A stretch of 64,000 bases of DNA from CAVQCX01 sp963775335 (GCA_963775335.1 CAVZIJ010000003.1:310001-374000); one strand, 5' to 3'. Positions 44,013 through 54,243 are shown, counted from the first letter of the stretch. Numbers and translations: made by a program. The notes: a model not told the origin generated them from the letters alone.

Positions 44013-44822
44013 GAGCAGCCGGCAAGGCTGCGAATCTAGGAGGGTGAAAGTCCCTCTACCGTCAGTTGCCCGATAACGGACGGTTAGCATATCCCCAGCT
44101 CGGGGAGGTAACGACCCGGGTTCTGCGGGGATGTAAAAGCCCTGTCTGCCTGGTGCCCATTGGCACTGCGGTAGGAGCGACATGGGGGGCGAGCAAATCT
44201 GCGGGCCTGAAGATAAACGAATAACTGCAGCCTCGATACAAGCTCCGCACGGAAGTCGCTGTGCGGGTGTTGCCAAGCGCCGACCGTGTCCTAACGTCGG
44301 GAAGGCCGTTGTCCTGTGGGAAGAAACGGGTAGATGCACCATGGGAGCAGCCGGGGTAGGGGTTCAAGCACGCAGAGAAAGATTCGCAGAGATAACGCCG
44401 GGAAGGTCCTACGCCCAGCAGGGGCTGACAGCAACCTGCAAGGACCCACCGACCAAGGCAGTGACCGTAGGCGGTGGAAGGGTGCGGGATCGGCGCATGA
44501 GCCCGTAGGAGCGATGAAGGTGGGGTAATGCCCGCCGACGGGACGCTGGACGTTCCGGCGCGAAAGGTAACACCTGGCGCGTGCAAAGGGGCTCTGGGCA
44601 CCTGATGGCTCCATGAGTACCCGGACGTTGTAGGGCCGGGGAACATAGGGGAGCGACCGTGGAAGCAAACCATAGAGCGTAGGGGTGTATGTGAGTCAGC
44701 GCTTAAGCTTCATGCTATATGGGAAGGCGACCAATGGTAGATCAGGGTCAGAACCGGACCCGGGAAATCCGGCCGTCCGGGATCGCAGGGGGGCTTGTGG
44801 AATCGTGGTGTCATGGTCTGAT
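44010..44822 (+). mobile_element. Group II intron without an ORF, in the R' box of an attC
   Basis: A domain I mark GAGGGTGAAAGTCCCTC (about 44040-44056) and a domain V-like hairpin (about 44750-44783: GAACCGGAC...GAAA...GTCCGGGATC with a GAAA loop) bracket about 810 nt. No reverse transcriptase frame exists on the plus strand. Joining GTTA (44006-44009) to GGCC (44823) recreates GTTAGGC, the exact complement of the R'' box of cassette 4. An ORF-less intron needs maturase in trans; the split RT gene at 50811 cannot now supply it. Confidence 0.7.
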
Positions 44823-45156
44823 GGCCTTTTGCTACGCAGCCGGAAACGGCGGATACTTCGGAAGTCATTGACCTAAAACATCATGCGCCACATTTCTATC
44901 CCGACCATTAGGATCTGAACATGCGGACCACCGATCTTCCCGTAATATGCGCCATAGAGTCAGGACTTCTCCTGTTCGCTCTGTACGCTGTATTTCGTGA
45001 CGGCAGAATACGAACGCGGGAGAAAGAGCACGGCTCGGGATTTTCGGCAGAGGTTGTACGTGGCGATAAATCAATGACAGCTCTGTATACCGTATACGGA
45101 GCTACCGTTGCGTCATTCTTGGTCTTAATTAACAATGCATCCGGTATTGATGGAAA

Positions 45157-46805
45157 CTGAAGTTTCTTGTTTTTCCTCACGCGACGAGGCGCATGATAGT
45201 TGAGATCAAAGGATTTCGATCCGGTTTGCGCGAATTCTGGCAATTGATACCAAAACCCTCGTTGGCCAGGTGTTTGGCGAGGGACCTTCGTGCGTCCCCG
45301 AAGGCAAACTCGGTGGTCTTTTGCGAAGCGTAGCGCCGCGCCGGGGCTTGAGGCAAGTGCTCGGCGTAGATCCAGGTGATGGTGGTGGCTGCCATGCAGA
45401 AATGCAGGTGATTGGTAACCGACTCGGGTTTGCGCGTCTGAGTCTCGGTGCTGCCGATCTCTTGTTTGATCTCGCGGAACCCCGCTTCGATTTTCCACCG
45501 CGCCGAGTAGTATTCGATGATCTGCTCGACGCTGAGATCAAGGTCCGTGGTCAGCAGCGCAACCCATTGGCTCTTGCGGTAGACCCAGACGACACGCACA
45601 CGGCAGCGCAAGGTCTTGAGCATCACGATACGCTGGGCGGCCACGACCTCGCGCAGGTCCCCGTACACATGCAGCGTATAGGTGCTGGCATGCTTGCGCA
45701 TCGCATCGGCCAACTGTGTCGCGTTACCGAGACGATTGCCATATTTCCTGGGTCTTCCGCCGCTACCCTTCTTCGCTGGTTCGGGGAGTGCGTAGAGAGC
45801 GGAGTTGACCCGCAACCGCGAGAGCAGATGGGCGCGCGTACCGAGCTGCTCTCGCAACGGCTTGAACAGTCCGTTGTTGCCGAACCAGCTGTCAGTGGCG
45901 ATCAGCATCGGCGCGTTCTTGAAGACACTGCCAAGCTGTGCGATCAGCCGCACGGCCTGCTCGAACTTGCTGCGAAAGACCAGCGACTGGCGGCGCAGTT
46001 TCAGATCGGCGCCCTCCAAGCTCTTGCGGCGCAGATAAAAAGCGAAGGCCAGCGGCAAGCAGGCCCAGCGCCCGTGGATTTTCTTGAGCAGCCCCACGGT
46101 GAGGATGGTCTGCGCCCACGGATAGCGCGTCTGGTTGGTCTTGGCCGCATGATCGAAGGTACGCTGGCAGCCGAAGATGTGTTTGCCGGTCTTCGGGTTG
46201 ATGGAATCATCAAGCGCCAGCAGCAGACGCCCATCGCTCAACGGGCTGGGGATACGCCGCCAGAGCAGATTCCACAGCCGCTCCCAGGGCAGCTTCACTG
46301 AAGCCATGAAGGTGTAGTAGCGCCACTCGGCGATACTCACACCGAACAGTGTCTCGATGGCCCGCAACAAGTTGGAGGTGCGCGAGGCGGTGATCGGCAC
46401 GACGATCGCTTGCAATGTCAGGATGAGCCAGCGAAAGCGCTCCTGACCCTTGTCGTTGGCCGGAAACAGGGCTTGGAAATCGTTGGCGAGAGTGCGTAAG
46501 ATAGGCATCGAGTAGGGGCTCTTTTTGTTGGTAAATCATTGGCTTGTGCAACCTTGATTATACCTCGAATCGAGCCCCTATTCACGTTTAAGCGACTGTT
46601 TTTTCTCGCAATTATGCGGCTGTCAGCGCGTTCTGCGGGCGGCTGATCATCTATAAGCATGCACTAATATGGCGACCATCCTGTAGTCAATAATATACTA
46701 ACGTTCTGAAGATGAAGAAATCCCGACGCGCTACGTCACCGCGACTGTTTCACGCGCATTCCCGACGGTCGATAATTGCGACACTGAGAAAGTACAAAAC
46801 TTCAG
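45157..46805 (-). mobile_element. 1649 bp IS4-superfamily insertion sequence, copy B (inverted)
   Basis: Same ends as copy A in reverse orientation; 8 bp duplication GATGGAAA at 45149-45156 and 46806-46813. Confidence 0.95.
45177..46508 (-). CDS. DDE transposase of the 1649 bp IS, copy B
   Basis: 443 aa with the same sequence as copy A over its full length, including LLALDDSINPKTG, LIATDSWFGNNG and YYSARWKIEAGFREIKQ. Intact and presumably active. It runs against the direction of the cassette gene it interrupts. Confidence 0.93.
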   Translation of the reverse strand: MPILRTLANDFQALFPANDKGQERFRWLILTLQAIVVPITASRTSNLLRAIETLFGVSIAEWRYYTFMASVKLPWERLWNLLWRRIPSPLSDGRLLLALDDSINPKTGKHIFGCQRTFDHAAKTNQTRYPWAQTILTVGLLKKIHGRWACLPLAFAFYLRRKSLEGADLKLRRQSLVFRSKFEQAVRLIAQLGSVFKNAPMLIATDSWFGNNGLFKPLREQLGTRAHLLSRLRVNSALYALPEPAKKGSGGRPRKYGNRLGNATQLADAMRKHASTYTLHVYGDLREVVAAQRIVMLKTLRCRVRVVWVYRKSQWVALLTTDLDLSVEQIIEYYSARWKIEAGFREIKQEIGSTETQTRKPESVTNHLHFCMAATTITWIYAEHLPQAPARRYASQKTTEFAFGDARRSLAKHLANEGFGINCQNSRKPDRNPLISTIMRLVA

Positions 46806-47263
46806 GATGGAAATAGGGTTGTCTTAATTGTCGTGAATTTCCTTTGTGTCACATACCTATTCTTTTTTAGCACTTGGTTTCGAAATTCTGTCTTTTTCCC
46901 ACTCAATCAGAGGGTCAGGAAGGATTGAGCAATGCCTAACGAGTAAGGATAGATCGTGAGAGCGAAGCGAGCCACGATCTTATCCGGTTGTTGAACGAGC
47001 CCGAGCTCGGGGCCTCGCAACAGCGGATCGACGCTCTTTAGAAAATTGATCGCAGAAGCCGCGGGTGGTCAGGCCAGGACTGGCGGCCAACCTGGCACCT
47101 GGAGCCGGCGAAAGGCTGGTGGTTTGGCCGTGGCCGGGCGCCTGGAGGCGGCCAAAGTGGCCACCCGGCGCCGGGATTTTAGCTGATTCTCACCACATGG
47201 GCACAGCCAAGCCCTGGCCGCGCACGGCCAGCGTGTCCGGCGCCCCAGGGCCCGGGGGAGGAG

Positions 47264-48358
47264 CTACACCGGCACCGCCAGGGGCGGTGGCCCCTGGGCC
47301 GGGGTCGGCCGGGGCTTAGGGCCAAAGGGCGGATACACGGCAACCACCCGCATCGGCCCGCCACAGGCCGGGCAGCAGAAGCTTGGACGCTGCGGGGGAG
47401 CCACGGGCCGGATCACCACGTGCAGGATCAGCTGCAGCAGCTGCAAGGTACGCCGCGCGTTGTGATGGAGGAAGCCGTAGTCGCGCACCCGGTGAAAGCC
47501 CCGGGGCAGCACGTGCTGGATGACCCGCCAGAGCAACACCTCCCCGGGCAGCGTCTCGATGCGCGTCTCCCCGGTCTGTCCGTCGGTGTAGCGAAAGCTC
47601 ACCTGCCCGTCGTGCTCGGCGAGGAGGTTGGACTCGCTGATCACCCCGCGGTAGAGATAGCGCGAGAGGTACTCCAAAGCGGTGTCCCCGCGCCCCACGA
47701 GGCGGCAGTCGACCACCCAGCGCTCGGGCACGCGCTCGCCCGAGCGCAGCCCCGCCTGGGCGATCTCGTGCAGCAGCTTGCCCCGGAACACCTGGGCCAG
47801 GGCAAACTCGTTGAACAGATACCGATAGCGGGTACGCTTCCAGGCACGCTCGGCGAGATCGATCCCGCCGCCGGGCACCACCACATGCAGGTGGGGATGG
47901 TAGGTCAGGCGCCGGCTGTGGGTATGCAGGACCGCGGTCATGCCCATCCGCCCGCCCAGATGCTTGGGGTTGAGGCCGAACTGCTGAAGGGTCTGGGTGG
48001 CGGCACGAAACAGCGCCTCATAGAGCGTACGCTGATGGCGCCAGGCCAGGTCACGAAGCTGCGCCGGCAGGGGGAAGGTGACCAGGAAATAGTCCACGGG
48101 CAGCAACTTCGCCCTCTGGCGCTCCAGCCACTGGGAGGCCTCGTGGTTCTGGCAGCGCGGGCAGCTGCGATGCCCGCACGAGCAGGGCTGCCAGTGCAGC
48201 TCGCAGCACTCGCTGCAGCGGCTGAGCACCTGCCCGGCCCCGGGCGTGCGACAGCGGGAGATCGCGTCCAAAGCCCGCTCATGGCCGGGCAGCAGCTGCC
48301 CGCCATAGCGGGCCTGCAGGGCCTCCCGGTAGGTCTCGATCAGGTTGGCCAGCTCCAT
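47264..48358 (-). CDS. IS91-family HUH transposase, copy c
   Basis: 364 aa, intact, the most diverged of the three copies (SQWLERQRAKLLPVDYFLVTFPLPAQLRDLAWRHQRTLYEAL; C-terminus PPFGPKPRPTPAQGPPPLAVPV). The HUH motif YHPHLHVVV, the tyrosine motif YLSRYLYRGVI and the zinc clusters are unchanged, so selection has kept it functional. It starts at 48358, just after the recombinase stop. Confidence 0.95.
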   Translation of the reverse strand: MELANLIETYREALQARYGGQLLPGHERALDAISRCRTPGAGQVLSRCSECCELHWQPCSCGHRSCPRCQNHEASQWLERQRAKLLPVDYFLVTFPLPAQLRDLAWRHQRTLYEALFRAATQTLQQFGLNPKHLGGRMGMTAVLHTHSRRLTYHPHLHVVVPGGGIDLAERAWKRTRYRYLFNEFALAQVFRGKLLHEIAQAGLRSGERVPERWVVDCRLVGRGDTALEYLSRYLYRGVISESNLLAEHDGQVSFRYTDGQTGETRIETLPGEVLLWRVIQHVLPRGFHRVRDYGFLHHNARRTLQLLQLILHVVIRPVAPPQRPSFCCPACGGPMRVVAVYPPFGPKPRPTPAQGPPPLAVPV

Positions 48359-48360
48359 GC

Positions 48361-49265
48361 TCAGAGCTTCCTGAGATCGACCCGCAGGGAGCCGACCAGG
48401 CGGTTGAGCAGATCGGAGGTCGCCTGCTCGGTAGTCTCGGTCAGATGGGCGTAGAGGGCGGTGGTGGTGGGGCTGGCGTGGCCGAGCAGCGCCTGGATAT
48501 GGCGCAGGCTCAGACCCTGCTCGAGCAAATGGGTGGCCAGGCTGTGGCGCAGTGAATGGACCGAGATCTTTTTTTTATCCCGCAGTCGGCGAGCAGCGCC
48601 TTGACCGCCTGCTGGGTACCGCCGCGGTCCATGTGGGTGCTGGCCTCACGGATGCGCTCGGGCGATCCGACCGGGTTGGGAAACAGCAGACGCGGATGGC
48701 GATGCTTGGCCCAGAGCGCGCGCAGCCCCTGGTAGGTGAGCTCCGGCAGCGGCACCAAGCGGTCCTTGTGGCCCTTGCCGCGGCGGATATGCACCCGGCG
48801 GCGCGCCGCATCGATATCGCTGACCTCGAGCGCCAGCGTCTCGCTCAGGCGCAGGCCCATGGAGTAGGTGGCGAGCACAAAGACGCGGTAGCGCAGCTTG
48901 CGCGCCGCACCGATGAGCTGCTCGACCTCCGAGACGCTGAGCACATCGGGCAGCGAGCGCACCTGGGGCGGCTTGATCATCTCCACCCACTGCCAGTCGC
49001 GCTTGAGCACCTCGGCCCAGAAGAACTGCAGCCCGTTGCGATCCACGCGCACCGTGCTCCAGGAGTGGGAGTCGATCAGCTCGGAGAAGTACTCGGCGAG
49101 CTGATCCTCGCCCAGCTTGTCGGGGACGCAGTCGAAATGCTCGCTGACCCGGCGCACCGCCCGGGCATAAACGTCGATCGTGCTCTCGCTATAGCCTTGC
49201 AGCTTCAGGGCACGCAGGTGCTTGGCATACAGGCGGTCAAAGCGCTTCTGTTCTTTCGGATTCAT
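48361..49265 (-). CDS. Tyrosine recombinase of IS91-like copy c, two frames joined at an A8 run
   Basis: The first frame from 49265 ends after ...ALLADCGIKKRSRSIHCATAWPP; the -1 frame reads RDKKKISVHSLRHSLATHLLEQGLSLRHIQALLGHASPTTTALYAHL to the stop at 48361. Flanking bases have changed relative to copies a and b (Asn to Asp before the lysines), yet the run of eight A and both frames are kept, which argues that the shift is functional rather than a recent mutation. Confidence 0.8.
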
Positions 49266-49434
49266 GGGGTAAGCTCCTCAGCAGGACTGCCCAACATTGG
49301 GCAACCAGGGAGCATACGTGGGGATCAGGGGGTTTTCCTGCCGCGGAGCGGCTTCGTTCAACCAGCACTTCCAGCCGACCGCCTTAGTCGCTACCGCTCC
49401 CTCCGCGATCGGCTGAAGTGAACCGTTAGCTCCC

Positions 49435-50359
49435 ATGGAGACCATGAAGATGGGGAAGCGCTCTGACTACGAGGAACGCGCCCACCGCCAGATCCAGGAG
49501 TGGAAGGATCCTAAACAGTCTTGGTTCGATCGAGCAATGGCGGTTGTTTCGTGGCCGCTGGACAAGGCCGGCGATGTCCTGATGAACACGCCCGGACTTG
49601 GGCCAGCGATTCAGAAGGCGTTCTCCGGCGTTGTCGGCAGCATCAACGACGCGTCTCAGTGGAGCGTGCGACCGCGAGCGATCCTGGAGGAGTATCGTCG
49701 CTTCGGGCATGAGGATGTCGTTGGTCGTCAGGACCTCTATCGTCTCGACCTATCCTCGGTGGACCGGGCCATCGGCTGGCTCGATACCAAGTACGAGGGC
49801 ATTGCGTTGGTGGAGGGCGCCGCGGCCGGAGGGGACGTCCGTGCTGACGCCGGCGGCCGCTCTGGCTGTAATTCCGGCCGACGTTGCGGCGCTGCTCGCG
49901 CTAAATCTGCGAGCTTTGGGTGAATATGCAACCTACTGCGGCTTCGATGTATCCCTTCCCAAAGAGCGGCTCTTCGCGCTGAACGTTCTGGCTCTCGCCT
50001 CAAGCCCCTCCGACAGCTCCAAGCAGGTCGCGCTTGCGCAGCTCGTACGCATCGCCCGAGACGCAGCGTTGAAGAAGACCTGGCGGAACCTCGAAAGGCA
50101 CGCAGGTGTGCGTGCCGTCCAACGAATCGCGCAGGCACTTAGCATCCGCCTCACGAAAGCGAAGCTTGCCCAGGTCGTTCCCGTCGCCGGAGCCGTGATC
50201 GGTGGCGGTTTCAATGCCTACTACACGGACAAGGTGTGCAAGGCAGCATTTTACCTCTATCGAGAACGCTTCCTGGCTGAGAAGTACGGAGTCGATGAGA
50301 TCGAAGTCACTGTCGAGCCCGCCGCGACACTAGAGCCGGAATACGAGACAGAGCCGTGA
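49435..50359 (+). pseudogene. Cassette 5: EcsC-family protein with a single-base frameshift
   Basis: The N-terminal frame (METMKMGKRSDYEERAHRQIQEWKDPKQSWFDRAMAVVSWPLDKAGDVLM...) and the C-terminal frame (VLTPAAALAVIPADVAALLALNLRALGEYATYCG... VVPVAGAVIGGGFNAYYTDKVCKAAFYLYRERFLAEKYG) together match the EcsC layout. They are out of register by one base at GGGG (49831-49834); deleting one G gives EGAAAGGTSVLTPAAALAV. Either this is a real inactivating insertion or a base-calling slip. EcsC-type proteins are peripheral membrane proteins of uncertain function. The cassette begins GTTAGCT and the gene ends 8 nt before its R'' box AGCTAAC. Confidence 0.75.
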
Positions 50360-50366
50360 TCGTGGC

Positions 50367-50446
50367 AGCTAACCACCGCCTGCAGCCGACGCCTTACAGC
50401 GTCCGCTGCGCTCCCGCTTCTAGGCGCGGCTGAGGCACAACGTTAT
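50367..50446 (+). other. attC of cassette 5, R' box split by a group II intron
   Basis: AGCTAAC, then ACCGCCTGCAGCCGACGCC pairing with GGCGCGGCTGAGGC, then ACAACGTTAT. The remaining bases GC of the R' box follow the intron at 55211. Confidence 0.8.
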
Positions 50447-51559
50447 CGCGCCGAGCGAAGCTCGGCGTCTCTTGCGGGGTGAGAGTCCCCGTCGGGTAAG
50501 GGCTAGCCACCCACCCGTATTGAGTGTTGGTCCCATTGCGGAGTGGGGTAACCCGCGAACAACAGATGGGGCAAGCGTACACAGAGAATCCTGTAGGCCG
50601 TAGGGGTGGTCGCGCACCCTGAAGTACTGGAACAGCTTCGAAATAAGCATGTTGCGGATGCCGACAGTTTTAACGTGCTGGAAGGCAACACGAAGCGCTC
50701 GCAATGGCTTGAGCGTGGAGGTCCGCCGGAGTCCACAGGTCGTGGCATGCAGGAACAGAGAACGTCAGAGAACTCGGGAAGCCCCCAAGGCTCCTGGACG
50801 AGGTGAGACGATGAGACCGACTGGGTGGGGACACGAACGGGTGATGAGCCCTGAGACGGCGTGCGCTCGGGTGGAGTCGTCGAGCATGGAGCGTGCAGGC
50901 AGGCTGGAGCCGGCCGTATGCTGCGGGGGTGTCTTATCGGGCATAGTAGTCGGAGGTCGGGAAAGCCGGCCACAGGGCGAAGGACCCGACGGGAGTACGC
51001 AGCCCGCACAGGAAACTCATGCCGGACACGCTGGATCGGGTAACCATGAGCCAACCTCACTGCGGGCAATAGCCAATCGAGCGAAAGAGAGCAAACACCA
51101 CCGCTTTCGCAACCTCTTCCGGGAGGTAAACGCCGAACTGCTGATGTATTGCTGGCAGGACTTGAACAAGGACGCGGCCAGCGGCGTCGACGGGCTGACG
51201 GCAGAGATCTACGCCGCCGACCTGCAGGGCAACATCACCGAGCTGGCGGAGCGAGTGAAAGCGGGGCGCTACCGGGCGAAGTTGGTCCGGCGCGTCTACA
51301 TCCCCAAGGAGAACGGAAAGGCGAGACCGCTGGGCATCCCGGCGCTGGAAGACAAGCTCGTGCAACTGGCCTGTGCCAAGCTGCTGGGTGCAATCTACGA
51401 AGAAGACTTTCTGGAGTGCTCCCATGGCTACCGGCTGGGTCGAAGCGCCAAGGACGCGGTGTGTGAACTGACCTTCAGATTGCAGTTTGGCCCCTACGGG
51501 TATCTTGTAGAGGCCGACATCCGCGGGTTTTTGGATCCTGCTTCATAATGCCCCCCTAT

Positions 51560-53770
51560 TCATGGTAGTGGATCGAAAAGATCAGAAACGGCGTCTATCA
51601 CTTTGATCAATATGCCTTTTTGCTTGCCACGGCGGACATGAACGGCCTGGAGCTCGCCGCGCTTTACCCGCTGCAACACGGTCTGGCGAGAGACGCCGAG
51701 ACGCTCGATGGCCTCGCGTATAGGCAGATAGCCCGCGGGAGCGTTCTCGACAAAGAGCGCTTTGAGCGCGCCGCTGATGCGGATGCGCCAGGGTGCGCCG
51801 GGCGTGACCTGCTCGCCGGCGACAAAGCCGTCATTGAGCCAACGGTGCAGGGTCGAGGGTGCGACGTCGAGGATTTTTGCGGCCTCTTGGATGGTGACCG
51901 GCTCGTTCTCCAACGGTTCGTCACACGGCTTGAAGCAGGGTATCTTGCGGTAGCGGCGTAGGTTGCCAACGAGGTCGGCGGTGAAACGCTCGCCGCGCGC
52001 ACTCTTACGACCCTGGCGGTTGAGGATACCGGCGATGATCGCATCGGGGTAATGGACTGCCAGGCGACGCAGCAGCTCGACGGTGTCCTCGTCGGTACGG
52101 ATAGACGGTGGATTCGCGCGCGCCAGGTGCAGGTCGATCTCGGTGATCAGCCCGCCTTTCCAACGCAGCGTCAGATGGGCGCTGCCCTGCTCACGCTGCA
52201 CGCCGATGATGAGCTCCTCGAGCAAGGTGCGCAGAAGCTCCTTGCGGTCCCGGTCGGTCGTCGTCGGGGCCGACCATACCCGCCGGAGGTCGCCACCCAG
52301 AGCCTCGAGACGGTCGCGCTCCTGGGCGCTGAGGGAGCGGAAACGCTGTTGCTCGCCCCGAGCAAGCTCGGCTTCGGCGGCGGCCAGCTCGCGCAGGCAT
52401 CGTTCCCATTGCGCCTCCAGTCCTCGGGCGACTAAGCGGTTTTCCGGCTCCACCGCCCGGTAGCGCCGTTCGGCCCGCTCAGCTTCATAGCGAGCTCGCT
52501 CCAGACCAAGGCGCCATTGCCCGAGTGCGGCATCATGGTCAGTTTCCAGCTGATCGGCAGCGACCACCACCGCCTGCAGCCCGGCGGGGCTCAGGGCCTC
52601 AAGAAAGGCCTCGGCAACGGCCTTATCGATTTGCACACCGCCGATATTCAGGCAATAGACGCCGCGGCCGTTGACCACGTGCTTGCCGGCACAATGGTAG
52701 CCGGGGGTGGAATTGCGCCCCCGATAATGGGTGCGTAATCGCCGCCCGCAGTGACCGCAGGTGGCGAGCCCCTGCAACAGCGCAGCGCCCTCTCTCACCA
52801 CCTCGCCTCCCGGATGAGGTTGGGGCCGAGTATTCTGGCCGAGACGCCGCTGATTGGCCTCATAGGTGTCCCAATCGATAAAGCCGCGATGATGGTCACG
52901 GATCAACACCGCCCACTCGTTCTGGGGCAGATGGCGAACCCGCTTACGAATGTGACCCGACTCGTCCAGGTAGCGCTCCGTGCGGGTCTTGCCGTACACA
53001 TAAGCTCCAGCATACACGGGATTGCTCAGCACGTGATGAATCGCGGTGTAGGTCGGGGCCACCCAGCGGATCTCTGGCAACGTAATCGCCTGCAACGGAA
53101 AGGATAGCGCCTCGGCGCGAAGCCAAAGCCAAACTCGGCGCGCCGAGCCGAGCTCGGCAAAACGCTCGAATACGGTTCGAATCGCTCCACACACCGCCTC
53201 GTCAGGATGAACCAACACTTCGCCATCGGACTCGCCCCAGACGAAGCCGACCGGCAGCCCACGACGCAGTTCCCCGCGGGCGGCTTTGTGGCGAATCCCC
53301 CCATCGAGCCGCGCCCGGATGATATGCAGCTCTGCCTCACTCATGGTCCCTTTGAGGCCCAGCACCAGCCGATCGTTAAATAGCGCCGGGTGATAAAGTC
53401 CATCGCTGTCACCGATGAGCGTATTGGTCATGGCGCAAAGATCGAGCAGACGGTACCAGTCGGCATTATTGCGTGCCAAGCGCGAGGCTTCGAGCCCTAA
53501 TACGATACCGACCTGTCCCATGGCTACCTCAGCGGCCAAGCGCGAAAATCCAGAGCGCTCGACCATTCCGGCGCCGGACAGTCCGAGATCCTCGTCGACG
53601 ACGCTGATTTGCTCTGCCCGCCAACCCAGCTCTATCGCACGATCGACCAAAGCATACTGGCGTCGCGTAGACTCGTGATTGTTTTGCAACTGCTGAGGTG
53701 TCGATTGTCGGATATAGATGAACGCGGCGCGCTGACGGTGTACCGGCTCGATTTTTGTTGTATCAATCAT
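51560..53770 (-). CDS. Large serine recombinase
   Basis: 736 aa. Resolvase N-terminal domain with AFIYIRQSTPQQ (nucleophile Ser23), VVDEDLGLSG and GLEASRLARN. Then the recombinase domain (RRGLPVGFVWGESDGEVLVHPDEA...HHVLSNPVYAGAYVYGK), a zinc ribbon (CGHCGRRLRTHYRG...YHCAGKHV...YCLNIGG), a coiled-coil region (about residues 440-520) and two C-terminal helix-turn-helix units (IQEAAKILDVAPSTLHRWLNDG; IREAIERLGVSRQTVLQRVKRG). It should integrate and excise its element. Its ATG overlaps the ends of two upstream frames. Confidence 0.95.
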   Translation of the reverse strand: MIDTTKIEPVHRQRAAFIYIRQSTPQQLQNNHESTRRQYALVDRAIELGWRAEQISVVDEDLGLSGAGMVERSGFSRLAAEVAMGQVGIVLGLEASRLARNNADWYRLLDLCAMTNTLIGDSDGLYHPALFNDRLVLGLKGTMSEAELHIIRARLDGGIRHKAARGELRRGLPVGFVWGESDGEVLVHPDEAVCGAIRTVFERFAELGSARRVWLWLRAEALSFPLQAITLPEIRWVAPTYTAIHHVLSNPVYAGAYVYGKTRTERYLDESGHIRKRVRHLPQNEWAVLIRDHHRGFIDWDTYEANQRRLGQNTRPQPHPGGEVVREGAALLQGLATCGHCGRRLRTHYRGRNSTPGYHCAGKHVVNGRGVYCLNIGGVQIDKAVAEAFLEALSPAGLQAVVVAADQLETDHDAALGQWRLGLERARYEAERAERRYRAVEPENRLVARGLEAQWERCLRELAAAEAELARGEQQRFRSLSAQERDRLEALGGDLRRVWSAPTTTDRDRKELLRTLLEELIIGVQREQGSAHLTLRWKGGLITEIDLHLARANPPSIRTDEDTVELLRRLAVHYPDAIIAGILNRQGRKSARGERFTADLVGNLRRYRKIPCFKPCDEPLENEPVTIQEAAKILDVAPSTLHRWLNDGFVAGEQVTPGAPWRIRISGALKALFVENAPAGYLPIREAIERLGVSRQTVLQRVKRGELQAVHVRRGKQKGILIKVIDAVSDLFDPLP

Positions 53771-53921
53771 TGCTTTTCTCCTGTATGACCTCGGCCATCA
53801 CGGCTTTTGCGAGCAGATCTGCCAACGCCTCGAGCGCTGCAGTTTGATCTCGCTCGCTGAGCTGCTCCCATACGCTTTTCAGTGGCAGTGGAATCTGAAG
53901 CAAGTTGAGATACAGCTGCAT
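53763..53921 (-). CDS. Small ORF (52 aa) upstream of the serine recombinase
   Basis: MQLYLNLLQIPLPLKSVWEQLSERDQTAALEALADLLAKAVMAEVI... An acidic-basic helical protein with AGGAGAG about 6 nt upstream of its ATG at 53921. Its stop overlaps the recombinase start codon, so the two are coupled. Small ORFs in this place are usual in such elements and may be recombination directionality or control factors; the role is inferred. Confidence 0.6.
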   Translation of the reverse strand: MQLYLNLLQIPLPLKSVWEQLSERDQTAALEALADLLAKAVMAEVIQEKSND

Positions 53922-54243
53922 GCGGGCTCTCCTGTGTCAGTGGCTCGTGTTGGGCGCTCCCAAAGGCATCGAGACGGCCCAGCAAAGCGTCGACCAGGGT
54001 GCGGGTCTGCAGCAACTGCGAAAGGGTAGCGAGGCGGCAGTCCTGGGCATCGCCGGCGCCATCGTGCCCGTGCGCTGCACGGATCTTGGCCGGCAGCTTC
54101 ACATCGGTCCACTCGGCGGGAATGAGAGACCGGCTCTGGTCAGGCAAGATCAGCAGCAAATACAGACGGCCATTGCGCTGCGACCAACCGAGGAGATCTA
54201 AGCGTTGACTCTCGAAGGGGTGGTGTGGTCGGATGATGCTAAC
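53767..54243 (-). CDS. Possible accessory ORF of the serine-recombinase element (start unclear)
   Basis: The frame reads VSIIRPHHPFESQRLDLLGWSQRNGRLYLLLILPDQSRSLIPAEWTDV... and then TLSQLLQTRTLVDALLGRLDAF, a pattern I associate with short DUF5372-like proteins encoded in these elements. No ATG precedes the conserved start, only an ATG at 54159 inside it, so the true start is unknown and may be a rare codon. The distal third overlaps the 52-aa ORF in another frame and may not be real coding sequence. Confidence 0.45.
   Translation of the reverse strand, partial: VSIIRPHHPFESQRLDLLGWSQRNGRLYLLLILPDQSRSLIPAEWTDVKLPAKIRAAHGHDGAGDAQDCRLATLSQLLQTRTLVDALLGRLDAFGSAQHEPLTQESPHAAVSQLASDSTATEKRMGAAQRARSNCSARGVGRSARKSRDGRGHTGEKQ

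Larger units (their letters stand above)
44921..46928 (+). pseudogene. Cassette 4: small membrane protein, interrupted by the 1649 bp IS
   Basis: It starts MRTTDLPVICAIESGLLLFALYAVFRDGR at 44921. The IS entered at 45156; joining across it and one target copy gives ...LINNASGIDGNRVVLIVVNFLCVTYLFFFSTWF...RVRKD and a TGA at 46926, 116 aa in all. Three hydrophobic segments (about residues 8-24, 54-72 and 80-98) suggest a small inner-membrane protein. No family is recognised. The stop is 5 nt before the R'' box GCCTAAC. ATG 44921 follows AGGATCTGAAC. Confidence 0.75.
46941..49362 (-). mobile_element. IS91-like element, copy c
   Basis: 2422 bp; left end GAGTAAGGATAGATCGTG (one change from copies a and b), attC-like hairpin ending in GTTGAAC (46990-46996), right end GTTCAAC (49356-49362). 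It is more diverged than a and b, especially within the transposase gene. Confidence 0.9.
46934..49431 (+). other. attC of cassette 4, split by an IS91-like element
   Basis: R'' GCCTAAC (46934-46940) joins to CAGCACTTCCAGCCGACCGC...GCGATCGGCTGAAGTGAACC and R' GTTAGCT (49425). Rebuilt length 76 bp; CACTTC-AGCCGA.CGC pairs with one unpaired C. Confidence 0.8.

Noticed and set aside
44062..44673. Minus-strand 203-codon ORF (MVCFHGRSPMFPGPTT...) and a similar one at 50503-51069
   Set aside because: Both are antisense to the structured RNA of group II introns. Such frames are common database artefacts with no domain or ribosome-binding site.
35463..49431. Reading the IS91-like units as ordinary cassettes with three different attC sites
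   Set aside because: This would need three otherwise near-identical cassettes to carry unrelated attC interiors while four different cassettes share one attC interior. Treating the constant 2.42 kb block as one insertion restores normal attC sites in all cases and is simpler. It is kept as the main alternative.
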